Shown here: piece by piece, positions 1 to 13,200 of the stretch
Position numbering within the stretch: the stretch's first letter is position 1
Layout: each line of letters begins with the position of its first letter
Origin: Eutrigla gurnardus
Taxonomy: Eukaryota; Chordata; Actinopteri; Perciformes; Triglidae
Length of the DNA stretch: 64,000 bases
Direction: 5' to 3'
Assembly (NCBI GenBank): GCA_963514095.1
Contig: OY741280.1
Location: forward strand, 10,483,947-10,547,946
Position numbers and translations under genes: made by a program
Notes under the pieces: generated by a model
The model's input: the letters and a program-made list of their open reading frames with translations, nothing else
The model's database searches: none
What the model was told of the DNA's origin: nothing

Positions 1-115
1 TCTCTTCTAAAGGGTTGGTGATGCACTGATGAAATATTATATTCCTCTGAGACTTTCTACAACAGTTGAAAGTTACTTGAAACCTCTTACTCTCTCCATT
101 CTGTCTCCCCATCAG
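1..115 (+). other. slc25a13: 3' end of slc25a13 intron 8
   Basis: Pyrimidine-rich tract ending in cccatcag at 108-115, directly before the first exon. The upstream exon is outside the window. Confidence 0.8.
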
Positions 116-200
116 ACGTGTTGGTTTAGTGGACATTGAGCAGATTGCCCCGCTGGAGGAAGGCGCCCTTCCCTACAACTTGGCTGAGGTCCAGAGACAG
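116..200 (+). CDS. slc25a13: slc25a13 exon (human exon 9 equivalent)
   Basis: Encodes RVGLVDIEQIAPLEEG followed by ALPYNLAEVQRQ, the linker between the EF-hand domain and the carrier domain (human citrin: DIERIAPLEEG...NLAEAQRQ). It starts with one base of a split codon and ends in phase 0 at CAG|gtacag. Confidence 0.93.
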
Positions 201-3200
201 GTACAGAATATGAAGACTTGTTGATGTATTTGGTTTCCTCTTCCACACTGGTGGCTCTTTTTTTTAACCTCTGTACATTCTCTATAGAGCTAGATGTCAC
301 AATGTAGAGGACTAAGATTTATTATTAAGCATAATGATGTCTTCTGTTCACAAGTCATTAATCCCCTATTGATATGTGAATATGGCATGAGTTACACAAT
401 TCAGTGAAAGGGAAAAAAAACATAGATCACAAAAACCTGCCAGTGTTCATCAGCCCCGCTCATTTACATTTTTTTTAAGTTCATACTAAGATCCAGACCA
501 AGTTGTATCCAAGTAACTTCCCATCACAGACTTAAACTTAAAGAGACTTTCTTGAGAGAACACTACCAGTCCTCTCCCTGACGTGTGGTTGAAGTTGAAG
601 AAAAATCCCAGACAAAATCTTACAATCCAGGGAAATATAGACAAGCAAGGCTATCCTCAAGGCCTGATGAACCTCAAACATGCTTCACATTGCAAATGAT
701 AGATGTGCAGCAGCTAACAAGAGCAATTTGTAATGAAGAAGAGGAAGAAGGAACGCCAGACAGATGAGCAGAGGGCTGTTTTCCTTCTTGGGCTGTTTGG
801 TCAGAGTTGTGTTGCCTGGTGGGTTCCAGCACTACAGTGAAGGCTTGGCCAGGCCATAGTGGAGCAGGCGGGGGCCAAAGGGGAAAAGCAAAGGGGCCCA
901 GCACTACACAGACGCCAGTCCCACCACAATGAGCCACTTTAGGCCCTTGTGGTTTGGCCTCAGGGGCTGGCCGCCAGCTAGCTGCAGCTCTCTCTCCTCA
1001 TCTTTTGCTACTTCTCTCTATTTCCTTTTTTGATCTACTTCTCTCTCCCTGGTTCTTATTTCTCCACACGTTTGTCGGCTCGCCTTTTCTCTCTTTATAT
1101 CCTGTTAACTTTTTCCCCTCTTTCTCCCTCAAACATCCCGACAGTTAGTTTTGCAGAGTCGAGTCCAGTCGGCAGGCAGACGGAGGATGGTAAAAGTGTA
1201 GGAGGTTGTGTTTAGAGGAGACATTTGGGCAGGAAGAAAACCTTTTGGGGAAGAATTGTAACAGGAGGTATAAGTTCACTCTGACAGGTGGATCTGGTCG
1301 AAAGACCCCCATCCCCCTCACACAAACGCACACACTCACACATACATACCTACTCACAACACTCCAGCCCCTACTCTCCCCAGGGTCGAGAGGCCAAGGC
1401 TGGGCTGGACAGACAAGGCAACAGGTACCTCAGGTTGAGGGGGGAGTCTGAAGAAAGAAAGAAAGAAAGAAAGAATGAAACATAAAAATCTCGAAAGCGT
1501 ATTAACTTTTGTATTTCTACACACCACATACTGTATCTCCTGCATTAGATAAGTAGACCCATTTCTACTAACAGAACTGATAGACTTTAAACTACTAATC
1601 TACCCCCTGATCAATCATGCAGGCCTTTATATTGCTTATAATTTTGATAATTAAGTATTTGTTTAACTAGCTTTTCTGTTTCTATATCACAGTGAAGTTG
1701 AGAAGCATTGTGAGGACGTCATCTTGAGCTGTGGGAAGTGATGATGGGCGTTTTTTCTTTCACCATTTTCTGGCATTATATAGTCTAAAAAAATGATAAA
1801 ACAACAATGAACACATGAATTGGTTTACTAAATAGTTAGGTTACTGTGGCCCTGATTGTATACTCATATTATATTACAGGTTTGTAATAATCAAAAAGTT
1901 GACATCTGGACTGCATATCAACATATTAGTCTTGTGTTTATTTGTTTACTGGTCTCACCTATCAAAATCATGTAGTGACCTTATATTCAAGTAGCTTCCC
2001 ACTCTCTTTCCTGTCTGCATAGTTTTATTAATTGACCATGCAGTGCATACCTGTGTCCGTCATGGAATTTAGACTTTCTGTCAAACACTATACAGCAGGT
2101 GTGACAAATGATTGATTTAAAAGCCTGTAATTTTGCTTGCAGGGTGGTGGAATTAGATATGTGGCATGCTATGTTTTTTAAGGAACAGTATTGAAGGGTA
2201 TGTGGATTGCAGGAGAGAAATCAATGTCTTAAACAGTGGCACGCCTCACTGTTGGTAGTTTGTTGTGCTCCACTTTTGCACTAATGTCTCCATTGTCTCT
2301 CTCCCGCTATGTGAGCAGCAGTTGGGCAGTGACGTCTCCCGCCCCATATTCGTCCAGGTGGCAGAGTCCGCCTACAGGTTCACCCTTGGCTCAGTGGCAG
2401 GGGGTAAGAGTCACGCCCCATTGGCTCCCTGCATACCTTCACCCCACCACCCACCCATCCACCCATCTACCTACTTGCGTGTCTACCTGCCCCCCACCCC
2501 TGGCTGTCCTCATAAGAAAAGGGTGAGAGAGAGAGGACAATGGCCCCTCTATTGCCCTCTCCCTTCCTTACGAGAGCAACGGTTGCTCCCCTGCTTAAAG
2601 AGAAGTGCTCTCTCTCCTTTTCTCTCTCTCTCTCGCTGTCTCGTTCCCGCTCTTTACCATCTCCCTGCCTCACCCTGTCCTGTCTTTCGGCTCTATGCGT
2701 GCCATGGGAAAACCCTCCTGTGTGGATTCTTTTGTACCTGTGTGAGTGATCAGGAGAGGGCGGATGAAGGTGGGGGTGAAGGGCGTTGCCTCGGCCTTGT
2801 GTTTTGCTTCAGACTCCCCACTGTTTTTCTACTCCTCCTCCTCCTCCCTTCCTTCATTCTTCCCTTCTCCTCCTTGTTCTATCCCAAGGGAGACAGCTTA
2901 ATAAGGAGGTACGGGTTTGCCATCCGTTCTTCTCTCTGGGTCTCTCTCTAATTAAGTCTGTCGCCTTGGGTCGGTTCTTTTTGTTTGTGTCCGTCTGACG
3001 GGTCGAAGACACTGAGACGGAAAACACTTCGACATCTTTCTTAACATTGCCTCCACAGACTTCCCCTTCCTCCTCCGCCTTTTCCTCCTCTTCTTCCTCT
3101 TAAAGGGTCATGTCAAACGAATTAAAAAGACATTTTCTCACTTATCTCCAGTGGTATTTAGCAAAGCTACCTTTTCCCCACCCAATGTAATAGAGGTGAG

Positions 3201-5078
3201 GGGGATTTTGCAGTAATCTGTGGTAATACACAATATTCTAAATCTAAACGTCTTTCTATAAGGTTTGCTTGTATAAGTCTTCCAGTTAGTTAACAGTGCA
3301 ACCTGCCACCTGTTTAGTGTGTGTGTTTTAATGAGAATTGTCATTCATTTAATCGACATCTCTTGTTGCATTTATCATCAAATAGCATAATGCTAACAAC
3401 ACCATCTTCTTTTTACCAACTCAACCATGTCTGTAGCGTTTTTCACAGTTTTTGGATTAATGCTGTCTTCACCTGCAAAACATATAACATGTAATCACTA
3501 TCTTAATAATATGTATTTGTTTACTAAATGCTTTGTAGCTATGGGTGCCACAGCAGTGTACCCCATTGATCTGGTGAAGACACGCATGCAAAACCAGAGG
3601 ACCAGTGGCTCCCTGGTGGGAGAGCTCATGTACAAGAACAGCTTCGACTGCTTCAAGAAAGTGATGCGCTACGAGGGCGTCCTCGGCCTTTACAGAGGTC
3701 AGTATGCATGGGCACGAATTTTAACCTCACAATGTTTAACTTGTAATATGAAGTAGCTGCATGCTGGTAATCGTAGCTGGAAACTGCAGTTGATACCTTC
3801 TTCGAGGACTCCATGCAGCATATACGCTGCATCAATAGTGCAGCAGCTACTGGTGCTGGAGTGTCTATTATACATTCACTATAGTGCATTACCTCCAATA
3901 ACAGTATTTACAAAATCATGATGGCTACCATGGTGTTGCTTGACCAGTGTGCCAAGTAGGTTCAAAATCCATCCCTAAAAGTGTATTTACAGACGCCTTG
4001 CAGTCCAATCCACCTTTCTTTTAAAAGAAAAAAAAAGAGGTGAGCTGTGAGAGAAGAAAGAAGAATCGAGTAGTAGGGACAATAAAAGAAAAAGAAGGAA
4101 GAGGAGACGAGAGGAGAAGAAAAGTGTAGGGTGGACAGGAGGGCTGTGTGAGTCCACCTCTCCGTTGACCTGTCTCCTTTGATGTGATTACAGACTGGCT
4201 GGGAATTCTTAGAGCAGGACAATGAACATGACACGCAAGGCCACATACCTTTAGGCCTGTGTCACGATGTTGTCGTGTCGCATCTCTGGACTTACACACT
4301 CATACGGTCGCGTACACAGACACTGAGCAGACAAACAAGTAGGCATGCACACACAGACATGCAGGCAACTGCTTTTGCATTCAGGTACACACATATCCCT
4401 AATGACTACCTGCCCTGTTTTCAGCTGGAGTTTGGGTGTCTCGATCTGTTTTGTCGGGGTCGTATTGAAGAAGGATTGGGGAGGAAAAGGGATACCCTGG
4501 AACAGTGGCAGGGCCTTTTAAAAATCCCATGATTCTGATTGACAGCGCTGAGCTCCCGAGAGGAAACTTGAATGCTTGAATTTCTGTGGGAAACACAAAG
4601 GCCATCAAGAGTGGAATGGCTTCACAGACGCAGAGACAGACAGGCCTGGCTCCACATAGATGGCGAGACAGGTATCCTGACAGCCAAACAGTAGTTATGT
4701 AATATAAGTTGAAAGTGCCCGCACTGAAGACCTTGGAAAAAGATCTTCCAGCAGGGCAAAATCGGCACAATTACTAATGTAGCACAATCTCTCATAAACC
4801 AAAGGGCATGAGAGAAACAGGAGCATCTTTTTATGGGGATGTTTCAGCCGACATAAATTCAGTGTGTTTTCAAATGTCCTGTCGTGTGTATTCATGTATA
4901 TTCTGTGTTGAAGAAAGTATGTCAAAAGAATGTAAATGATTTTGGTTTGCCTTTTTTTTATGAGCTCCAGACATCAGGTCCTTTTCGCCAACTTCCAAAT
5001 TAAGTGTATGATTATGTGTGTGTGGCCTCGCTACACAGAAACTACTGTAGATCATTAACTGTGTTTGCTAGTTTGAGG

Positions 5079-5133
<55 letters not shown>

Positions 5134-7186
5134 CTTCTTGGCTTGGGGCTGGGTAGGGGGCCAAGTTTCATTGTGCTCTGTTGTGATTATTTTGTTTATT
5201 TTTATCCTGCTCTGGGTTGTAATTGAGGTCTGCGTAAACTTTTGGTTGGTTTGTTTTATACTCTGCCCTTTTTTCCTATTCTGGGAAGCCGTTTCTCTCT
5301 CTTCATCCTCTCTTTACCCCTTCTTCCTCTCTCTCTTGTTGCTACTCTGATGTCCCCACACTCCACATCAATAGATTTCATTAGCGTCTGGAGGATCTTA
5401 AAGGGTCAGACGCATGCAGCGGGAAGCCACACATCATGTGGAGTGTGTGGAAGTGGTGTATGTATATGCATGTATGTGTGTGAGTGAGTAGGGGTACCAC
5501 AGCGTTCTTCTTTTTTTTTTTTTTCTAATCATCTCGTCATTTTCTAATGATAGGTCTTGTACCACAGCTACTGGGTGTGGCGCCCGAGAAAGCCATAAAG
5601 CTCACAGTAAGTCACTGCATTAGAAAGCACATAGAGACATGGATGCCCACTCACACAGACTGAAATCCAAGAGCTTCCTCCCTTTCTTATTATGTCATAC
5701 TACACTTATTATTCACCAATGAATGTGAATAATGAACCGATGTATATTCTGTTTATTTTCTAAATGTCCTCTATAAAACGTTGTATATTCATGTCTTGTT
5801 CCACCATAACATCTTTAAACATCCTTTGCCTGATATTGTAACTCTTGTATTTTCAGGTGAATGACTTTGTGCGAGGAAAGACCAGACAGAAAGATGGTAC
5901 AGTCCCGCCGGCAGCTGAGATCTTGGCCGGTGCATGCGTAAGTCTCATGTTAACAGAAACATTGATGCAATTTCGTAATGAGAACTTTCTGCAAGTACAG
6001 TGTAGAACTAGGTCAGTGGTAACACCTTTTTTAAGAGTTAGAAAATGATTGAAGACTGATGCTCTCAGTATTTATTACAGAGGAACTTACATATTTGAAA
6101 AGAGACCATACTTGACGTAGACAAGTATGGCCCCTATGTGGACATCCACATGCAGCCCAAATAAAAAACAAAAATGGATACTTGATGTGAAGAGAGATTA
6201 TGCAAGGAGATCTGCATTCATGCACATTTGTATTTCATCTTTAAAGGAATACAAAGACAGCCAAACGGCTGGCAAACAATGTAATGGTATATTAATGCTA
6301 CTACCTGGAATGGAGTGTGCATTAGGAAATGCACATACAGGGAACGCCACACTGACGCAAACCTTCTATTGTAGTATAAATGGCGGTGTGGCGGATAACT
6401 GGAAGTCCACAGCTGTCTGGAAATATGAAATTTGGAAAGAATGTCGAAGGCTTGAAACAGCAGTGCAGGTAGTTTATCTTAATCAGGTGTCTAATCCCAT
6501 CTAGCAGTCACACTTCTTCACCGACGTAAAGGTTCTCTGAGAACCAAAAATCTTCCCTGCGTTCTTTGAGAGTGTTGTCAAAATGAATATGGCCACAGAT
6601 ATTCAGCATGTTTGGTCACATACATTCAACATAACATAGTTCAGTGTTTGCCTCTTTTTCCCATGAAAACTCAAACCCATCGCCCCTCTCCCCCTCTCTT
6701 CATCATCCTCTTCAAAGTGCACTGTGCCGAAATGATGCTGTACGGTGCACAGACAGCGCATGCAGTACTACGGCAGCATACATCTCCTAACTATGTTTAC
6801 CTGTCTTCCGAGGGCCGCCCCTCTGACAGTTGAGCAGACAGACACGGACCTGTTTGGAGGCCAGACGTCGCTGTTTGTTGATGGAACGTGTAAAGATTAC
6901 ACATGAAAGAGCAAATGCACAAACTGTACATGCTCACAGGACTGTTGCATGTACGACAAACAGAAGAGCATACAGGTGCACGGACACACACACACGCACA
7001 CACTTGCAGGGAGGAGATGAAGATTGACAGCGGCTGCTACCTGAGACCCCAACCAGTCTGTTACCTGCTCCCTCCCATCATAGGTTTTGATCACTGAGCT
7101 GTCACAGTCTCCCCCCAATTCACCCCCCCCCCCCCCCCCCCCCCCCCCCTCACACACACACACACTCACACACACACAGACACACA

Positions 7187-7252
<66 letters not shown>

Positions 7253-10200
7253 GAGAGTCTGGCAGCTTTCGCAAATGAAAGAAGGTCTTTCACTCAACCC
7301 CTCTTTTGATGCTGATCACTAAAGCAAAGTATTTCAGGATACACAAGTCATTATGGGTTTAGCTCCACTCAGGCACATTCAATTGACCTTATTAGTTCTA
7401 GGAATATGTTCAAGAAATGTTTTAGCATGCTACATTTGCTATACATTTTGTGGCCATTTTTGTGTGTGATTTTGTTTTTTGACAGACAAAAATGAAGAAA
7501 AATTGCAGTAACCACGGGAAAGCAAATATACTGAAGAAGTATTTTTCTACACTGTACTGGGTGTAAAAAGTAGTGGTTGCCTTTTTTTTATACAACTCGT
7601 ATGGATTCAGAAGCAAGAGTCATAACAGATGCATAGGGAGAGGAGGGGATAAATGTAGAGGAGAGGAGTGTGGATGGATGGATTTTTCCTCTTTTCCTCT
7701 GTGAGCCGTCGTGACAGCTCCTTTCATCCTGGCTGAGGCCCCGGTGTTAGTGCTGGCACTGCACTCTGCCTGCCACTTTATCTTATACATACACACACAA
7801 TCTCACACACACACATAGACGTCGAACCCTCCTGAACCCTGTTTTAGTGAGACTCCAGCCGCAGCACATGAAATCTGTTTATATCATTTGGTAGCTGTGA
7901 AAGTGTTGGTTTGGACCACAGTGTCAGCCTCAGGTCCACAGTCTATAAAGCAAAAGACAGAAAGAGAGAAAGACGAGGGAGAACAGGGGAATAGTAACGT
8001 TATATGTTCACTTTACGCAGTCAAAGAGGCTTTATCTCATCTAATGTGCTGCCTCATTCTTTTCTCCGCACCTCTCATCCTTTCTGGCTTTTCATACTCC
8101 TCTTAAACATGCTCCTTTCCTCTCCTCTCGCTTCCTCCTCTTACCCTCGCTAAACCTGTGGCTCAGCACCATTAAGCTTCAGTGTAGGTTGCCAATTTCT
8201 AATGATTATTTGGTAAGAATGGCATGCTCCGTTGACTGAGCTGGCTGGATGCTTATCTGGCAGTTACTGGCCTGCATTTTAGGACTTAAGTTACACAAAA
8301 TACTTACTGGGTCATTGCTGAGAGGGGGAGTCGGGTAAGACTGAGAGTCAAAATACAGTAATACTTTGTTCGTGTTCATTGTGAATGTAGCACAGTCTGC
8401 ACGGTTGGTTTGAATCTTTGTAATGAGTTTCTTATTCGGGCCCGATGTGAATTTTGAAAACATTATCAGAGAATCTTCTACACGCACACACCTAGACCTG
8501 CACATGTAGCGTGAAGGGTGTTAAGTGCAAATGAATTGTTATTCATGGAGGGCAACTGATGTGTGTATTTGTGTTGGGGTGGGGGTGGTTTGTTCCTCAA
8601 CCTTCACTAAGCTGTTGGTATGCTCTCACACACACATGGCCTGGAGCTGGGATGCATAAGGTGCTGACGTCCCAGGTTTCTAAGGATCACCTTGCCTTGT
8701 AATTACCTGGGAATCATCAGAGCGCCGCCGACGCTGTCACTCCATAATCACAACCCTCAACCTTGACCTTCCCTCACTTCTCTCTGTTTTGACTACTTAT
8801 CCCTCTTGTTTCTCTCTCACCTTCTTTGTCATGAGCTCATTTGGTTTATTTGTCCGACCCTCTTGTTTCTATTTGTCTCCCTCTCTTGTCCCGTACGCTC
8901 AAAAGTTTTTGAGCTACTTCCCACTTTTAAGTAGGAACGGGGTGGTTTAGCGCATCGAAAAGCTCTGCTCCATCTCTCGTTTTATCTCGTGTTGTCACGG
9001 CCTAATTGTCAGCTCTTCTCTCTGAACAATGTTGTTGTTTACCCTCCTTGAGTAAACAACATCTCCATCTCCTCCATCTCCAGTCTCATTAGTATTCAAT
9101 TGAAGCAGCCAACACTGCTTGGGGCCGGAGCCAATGGCCTCTTGATGCTTGGTATTAGCCAGCATGTAATCAACTCGGTTATTTCCATAAAACAAGTCAT
9201 AAAGTGTTAGCTGGGAGATGTAGCAGGTTTAGAGCGGCAGCCCTCCTGCTATTCACAGCCTCTCGTTGGGTCTGGAAGGGAAGCTGTAGCCCATGGTACT
9301 CTGGGTTATTTAAAGAGTGGCTGCAGACACCTTCAATAAGACTATTGTGATCTCTGTCTCAGCCTTCTCCCTCTCTTCTTGTAGGGTAATATATGGTAAC
9401 ACTTAAAGGGGAAATTGAGCCAAAGAAATGCCCATGTTGCATATTGCTTGATGCCTTCCCGTAAGGCAGGACGCAACAAGCACAATCCGTCATTCATAAC
9501 GAAGTGACTGAAGGCGGGGGGAGAAAAGGAGAGAAACAACAACAAACAGACCAGGCCTATTTAAGACAGAAATGGAACCATGGCAACCGATTGCTATCTA
9601 ATTGCGATGTGCCGCCCTTTCGCGTGTAGCTTCAGTAACCACTGGCAACCGTAGAAAGAGAGACAATATTGGAGAAGATGAGAGAGCTCGTTGCATAGAG
9701 AGTAGGTCAAAGCATGAAAAGGGAGAGAGGCGATACTGGAAAAGAGAGGAACAGTTAAAGGAAAATGGGAAGTCAGAAAAAGCCTACTTATGCCCAATCT
9801 AAATCTTTAAACACTGCAAACATTTCTCAGTATCAAGAAGCATCCTGGAGATGCCGTCATGTTCCCTGACTAGACACAGTTACCATTTGTCTCGCCGCAA
9901 CTCTACCACAGCCGTTACCTCTTATACTTAAAAGCCCTGCCGACCTGAAAGTCAAAGAAACCAGTCTGAACTCGCCGCGGTACTGTTGCCCTCACAAGTA
10001 CAGGTTTGGAGAACGGTGCGAAGCGAGAGGTAGGAGAGAAAAAGAGTCCCCGCAGGGTCTGTGTGATGAAGACAAACAGCTGACAGACTCCACTGCATCA
10101 GCTGGATTTCCCGGTACTCTCCTCCTCCTCCTCCTCCTCCTCCTCTCTACATGTTTGTTTTGCAGCTGGTTGCTGAGGCGGCACTATTGTTAAAGTATCA

Positions 10201-13200
10201 CTTGCTGTGATTGTGTACAAGTAAGGCAATGGTTACATTTTGAATATTGATTGTATTCAAATGTTTTGGTTTTATCCTTTAAATTAACACGTCTTCAGAA
10301 GAACTAAAAAACACACTGAAAATCGATTTGCTGCTGTAAAGTATCCAATCAATGCCTCTTTTTTCTTGAAATGTATTTTATTGAATGTATTTTTTTGTCT
10401 ATCTGCTCCTCCAGGCTGGTGGCTCCCAGGTGATCTTCACCAATCCTCTGGAGATTGTAAAGATCCGTCTGCAGGTGGCAGGAGAGATCACCACAGGGCC
10501 GAGGGTCAGTGCCCTGTCCGTCATCAGGGACCTAGGCTTCTTTGGACTTTACAAGGTGAGAAACATCGTTGGGGTCAGAGGTGCATGTATAGTTTGCATG
10601 TCTGAGCTATAAATCATTCTTCAAGTGCCTTTTTTACCCCGATTACAGTATTTGAATGCGTGGTCTGTTTTGATGTGATCTGCTTGCATCTGATCAGAGA
10701 ATACAGAAATGCAAATGTTATGTAAATGTACAGAAATACATTTTGTTTTCACACAAGACATCATGGTTTCAATATTTCATTCAAGTCTTCTGGCTTCTTC
10801 TATACTTATTGTGCTGTAGATAAACAATATTCTCAGTCTTGCCTAATGTTTGCAGATGTGATGTTTTTTTCTCAACTCACAGTAGGATCAGACAGAAGAG
10901 TTTCATAATTATTTTTCCTCCATGTTATTTCCTCCCATCAATGCCAAATTATACACGTTGACAGGAAACCAAGAGGATGTGTTGGTTTCATCCTCTTGGT
11001 TTCCTGTCAACCTGTTCTCCTGCTCCTCAGCACACAAACCTACTTTTCACATTGTCTCCATCTCAACATACAGTCCGTTTTAATGAATTCCATTGCTAGG
11101 CAACAGCTTGAGTCCATGTTTACTTCCTTTCAGCTTATGTCATTGGCATACGCTGCGACAGGAAATAAACTGGGAAACATTTGGAATCATTCATTTTTAC
11201 AACGGTGAAATGATCTCTATGTAAGAATATAGCTCATTGATTTCTGTCCCAGAAGTGATGAAGGGAGACGCATTGGTTGGAATATTCACTTTGAAACTAT
11301 CAATAGGCTGAAGAAATGAACTGAGAGGAACAGTCAGTCGTGGAGGAGTAAAGCCATATTTTATGTAACGCTGAATTCAAGATAGATTTGTTGTGACTAG
11401 ATTAATAAGACGCCCAATATCCAGATTCTATTGTATTTTCATCTGACTCACAATTTCACAGCAATCCATTATTACTTATTACTGTTATGACTAAATCCTA
11501 TGTGATTTTTCTATTAACTATCATACAATTATACGTTATTTTACCCCACATCAGCTATCATTTAAATCAACAGTTCCATGTGGTCGTCTTGCTAAAAGCT
11601 GTATTTAACCTTAATTGCCATAATTGGTATTTTTCAATGGCACAGGGCTTACTATTTCAGTCCATTGTTTGACCATATTAGAGTCATAAGGGGCTAATAT
11701 GAAAATATTGTTGCGTTGGTGTATTATAAACAGCATTTTCTGTATTTGATCATTATCCCGAGTAAGGTGGAACGGCCACATAGTGGTGTTTTTTATGCTA
11801 CCAGTTAGAAATGAGAACTATAGGAATCCATGGATGAGTTGTGGCTACCACTAACACGAGCAGCTTAACTAGACAAGGACATTAGCCCTCAGGGTAAAAC
11901 AGAGCATGTCTAATTAAATTACATAAATAAGTCCTAATGGAGCTCGGCAGGGGACATTGTGCTTCAATTGTAAACACAATCAACTGTGAAAATGTCAATC
12001 TCATACCTGCGGTTGTATTAATTTGCAAGTAAGATGATGGCACTTTTGTTGTCAAATAGTAAAACTATTTCTCAATGAAGATCCAGCCGTCCTTAGACAG
12101 GACTTTCATTTTGACAGTCTGCTGATTATTTACTACACTGGATATTACGACGGCGACTGTTGGACCGTCCATAACAAGTACCAACATGCTTTGTTTTGGA
12201 CATTTGGATTTCGATGTGTCGCTCTGCTCACAGTATTATTTTCACTCCACAACTCATGCATTTATCCCAATCACGCTGCTTTGTGCTCTTTTCCATCTGC
12301 TGTTTTTCCTTCAGTCCAGTGCATGATGGTGTATGCTGACCGTCGGTTGTAGTACACTACTTGTTGGCGAACTAGAAGTGAGTGATTTCCCCCCGGTCCC
12401 AGAGTCGTCCAGGTTTGTCTGTGTGGTATTCTCTCTGTCTGCTGATGTGACCACCAGCTGGGACGACTTCCATGTAAATATTTTCATTTAATAAGGCTGT
12501 AGTAGTGTGGAGCCTCCTCTTGTCTCCGTCTACCTGCCTCTTGTGCCTGTGCATGTGCAGTTGTGCACTCACTCACTAGTATTTTATGACTATGAAGTGA
12601 TTTTGTGTGCACGTGTGTGTTCATTTAACTGTCTGTGAGAACACCGCTCCATGCTACCTATATGAGCGTGTGCATGTATGTGCACATACTTCATTGTGCT
12701 CGTCTCCTGCTCCGCGCACAGAGAGGGGACAAAGTGCATTGAGAAAGCGTTAGCGGTGTTGGCGGCGGTGGTGGTGGAGGAGGGGAGGCGGGGAGGAGAC
12801 GAGCTCCAGCCTGCAAACCCCAGACGGGCTGGCTCCGGAGGGGCTGCACCCAGGCACAGAGCTGCCTTTGTCAGGGTAATTATCCTGACGCTCACCCTCT
12901 GCTAGCGGAGCTACCGGTTGGCAGGGTGGCTAACACACTAGCGCCACCATTCATCACTGGGGGAAAGTTGTCAGTGTAGGAGCATCAAAACAGACATTTC
13001 CTGGATGAGGTTTTTGTGTGCAGGAGGGCATCCTAGGCATTTTGCATATTCTTACTCAATGAAATAATGTCTTTTCATCTTGGTGGAAGAGGAGTGAATA
13101 CAAACACTTGCTCAGCCGCCAATCTGCCGGTACATTATCCAAATGGACACCATTGCTCTGGTATTACGGCTTCTTGTCCCAGCCCCTGTGACACTGCTGT

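Larger units (their letters stand above)
5938..10414 (+). other. slc25a13: slc25a13 intron 13
   Basis: 4.5 kb intron. It holds a C27-(CA)n compound repeat (7123-7250), two stretches with the look of conserved non-coding DNA (about 8640-8760 and 8990-9240, including paired forkhead-like sites), and a CTC trinucleotide repeat at 10119-10145. No coding exon recognised. Confidence 0.75.

Noticed and set aside
2265..2951. 228-residue open frame on +
   Set aside because: Only 2319-2403 is a real exon of slc25a13. The rest is pyrimidine-rich intron giving Ser/Leu/Pro repeats past a clear gtaag donor.
6897..7278. Long Cys-Val or His-Thr open frames around CA/GT arrays (also at 28965-29233, 30591-30955, 49115-49363, 52189-52623, 54384-54699, 54904-55299, 56739-57306, 62117-62402 and 63640-63924)
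   Set aside because: Dinucleotide repeats are open in several frames on both strands; these are microsatellite translations, not genes.
10957..11011. Counterpart of the human intronic microRNA in SLC25A13 (mir-591)
   Set aside because: The hairpin arms do not resemble the mature sequence as I remember it, so homology is not claimed.
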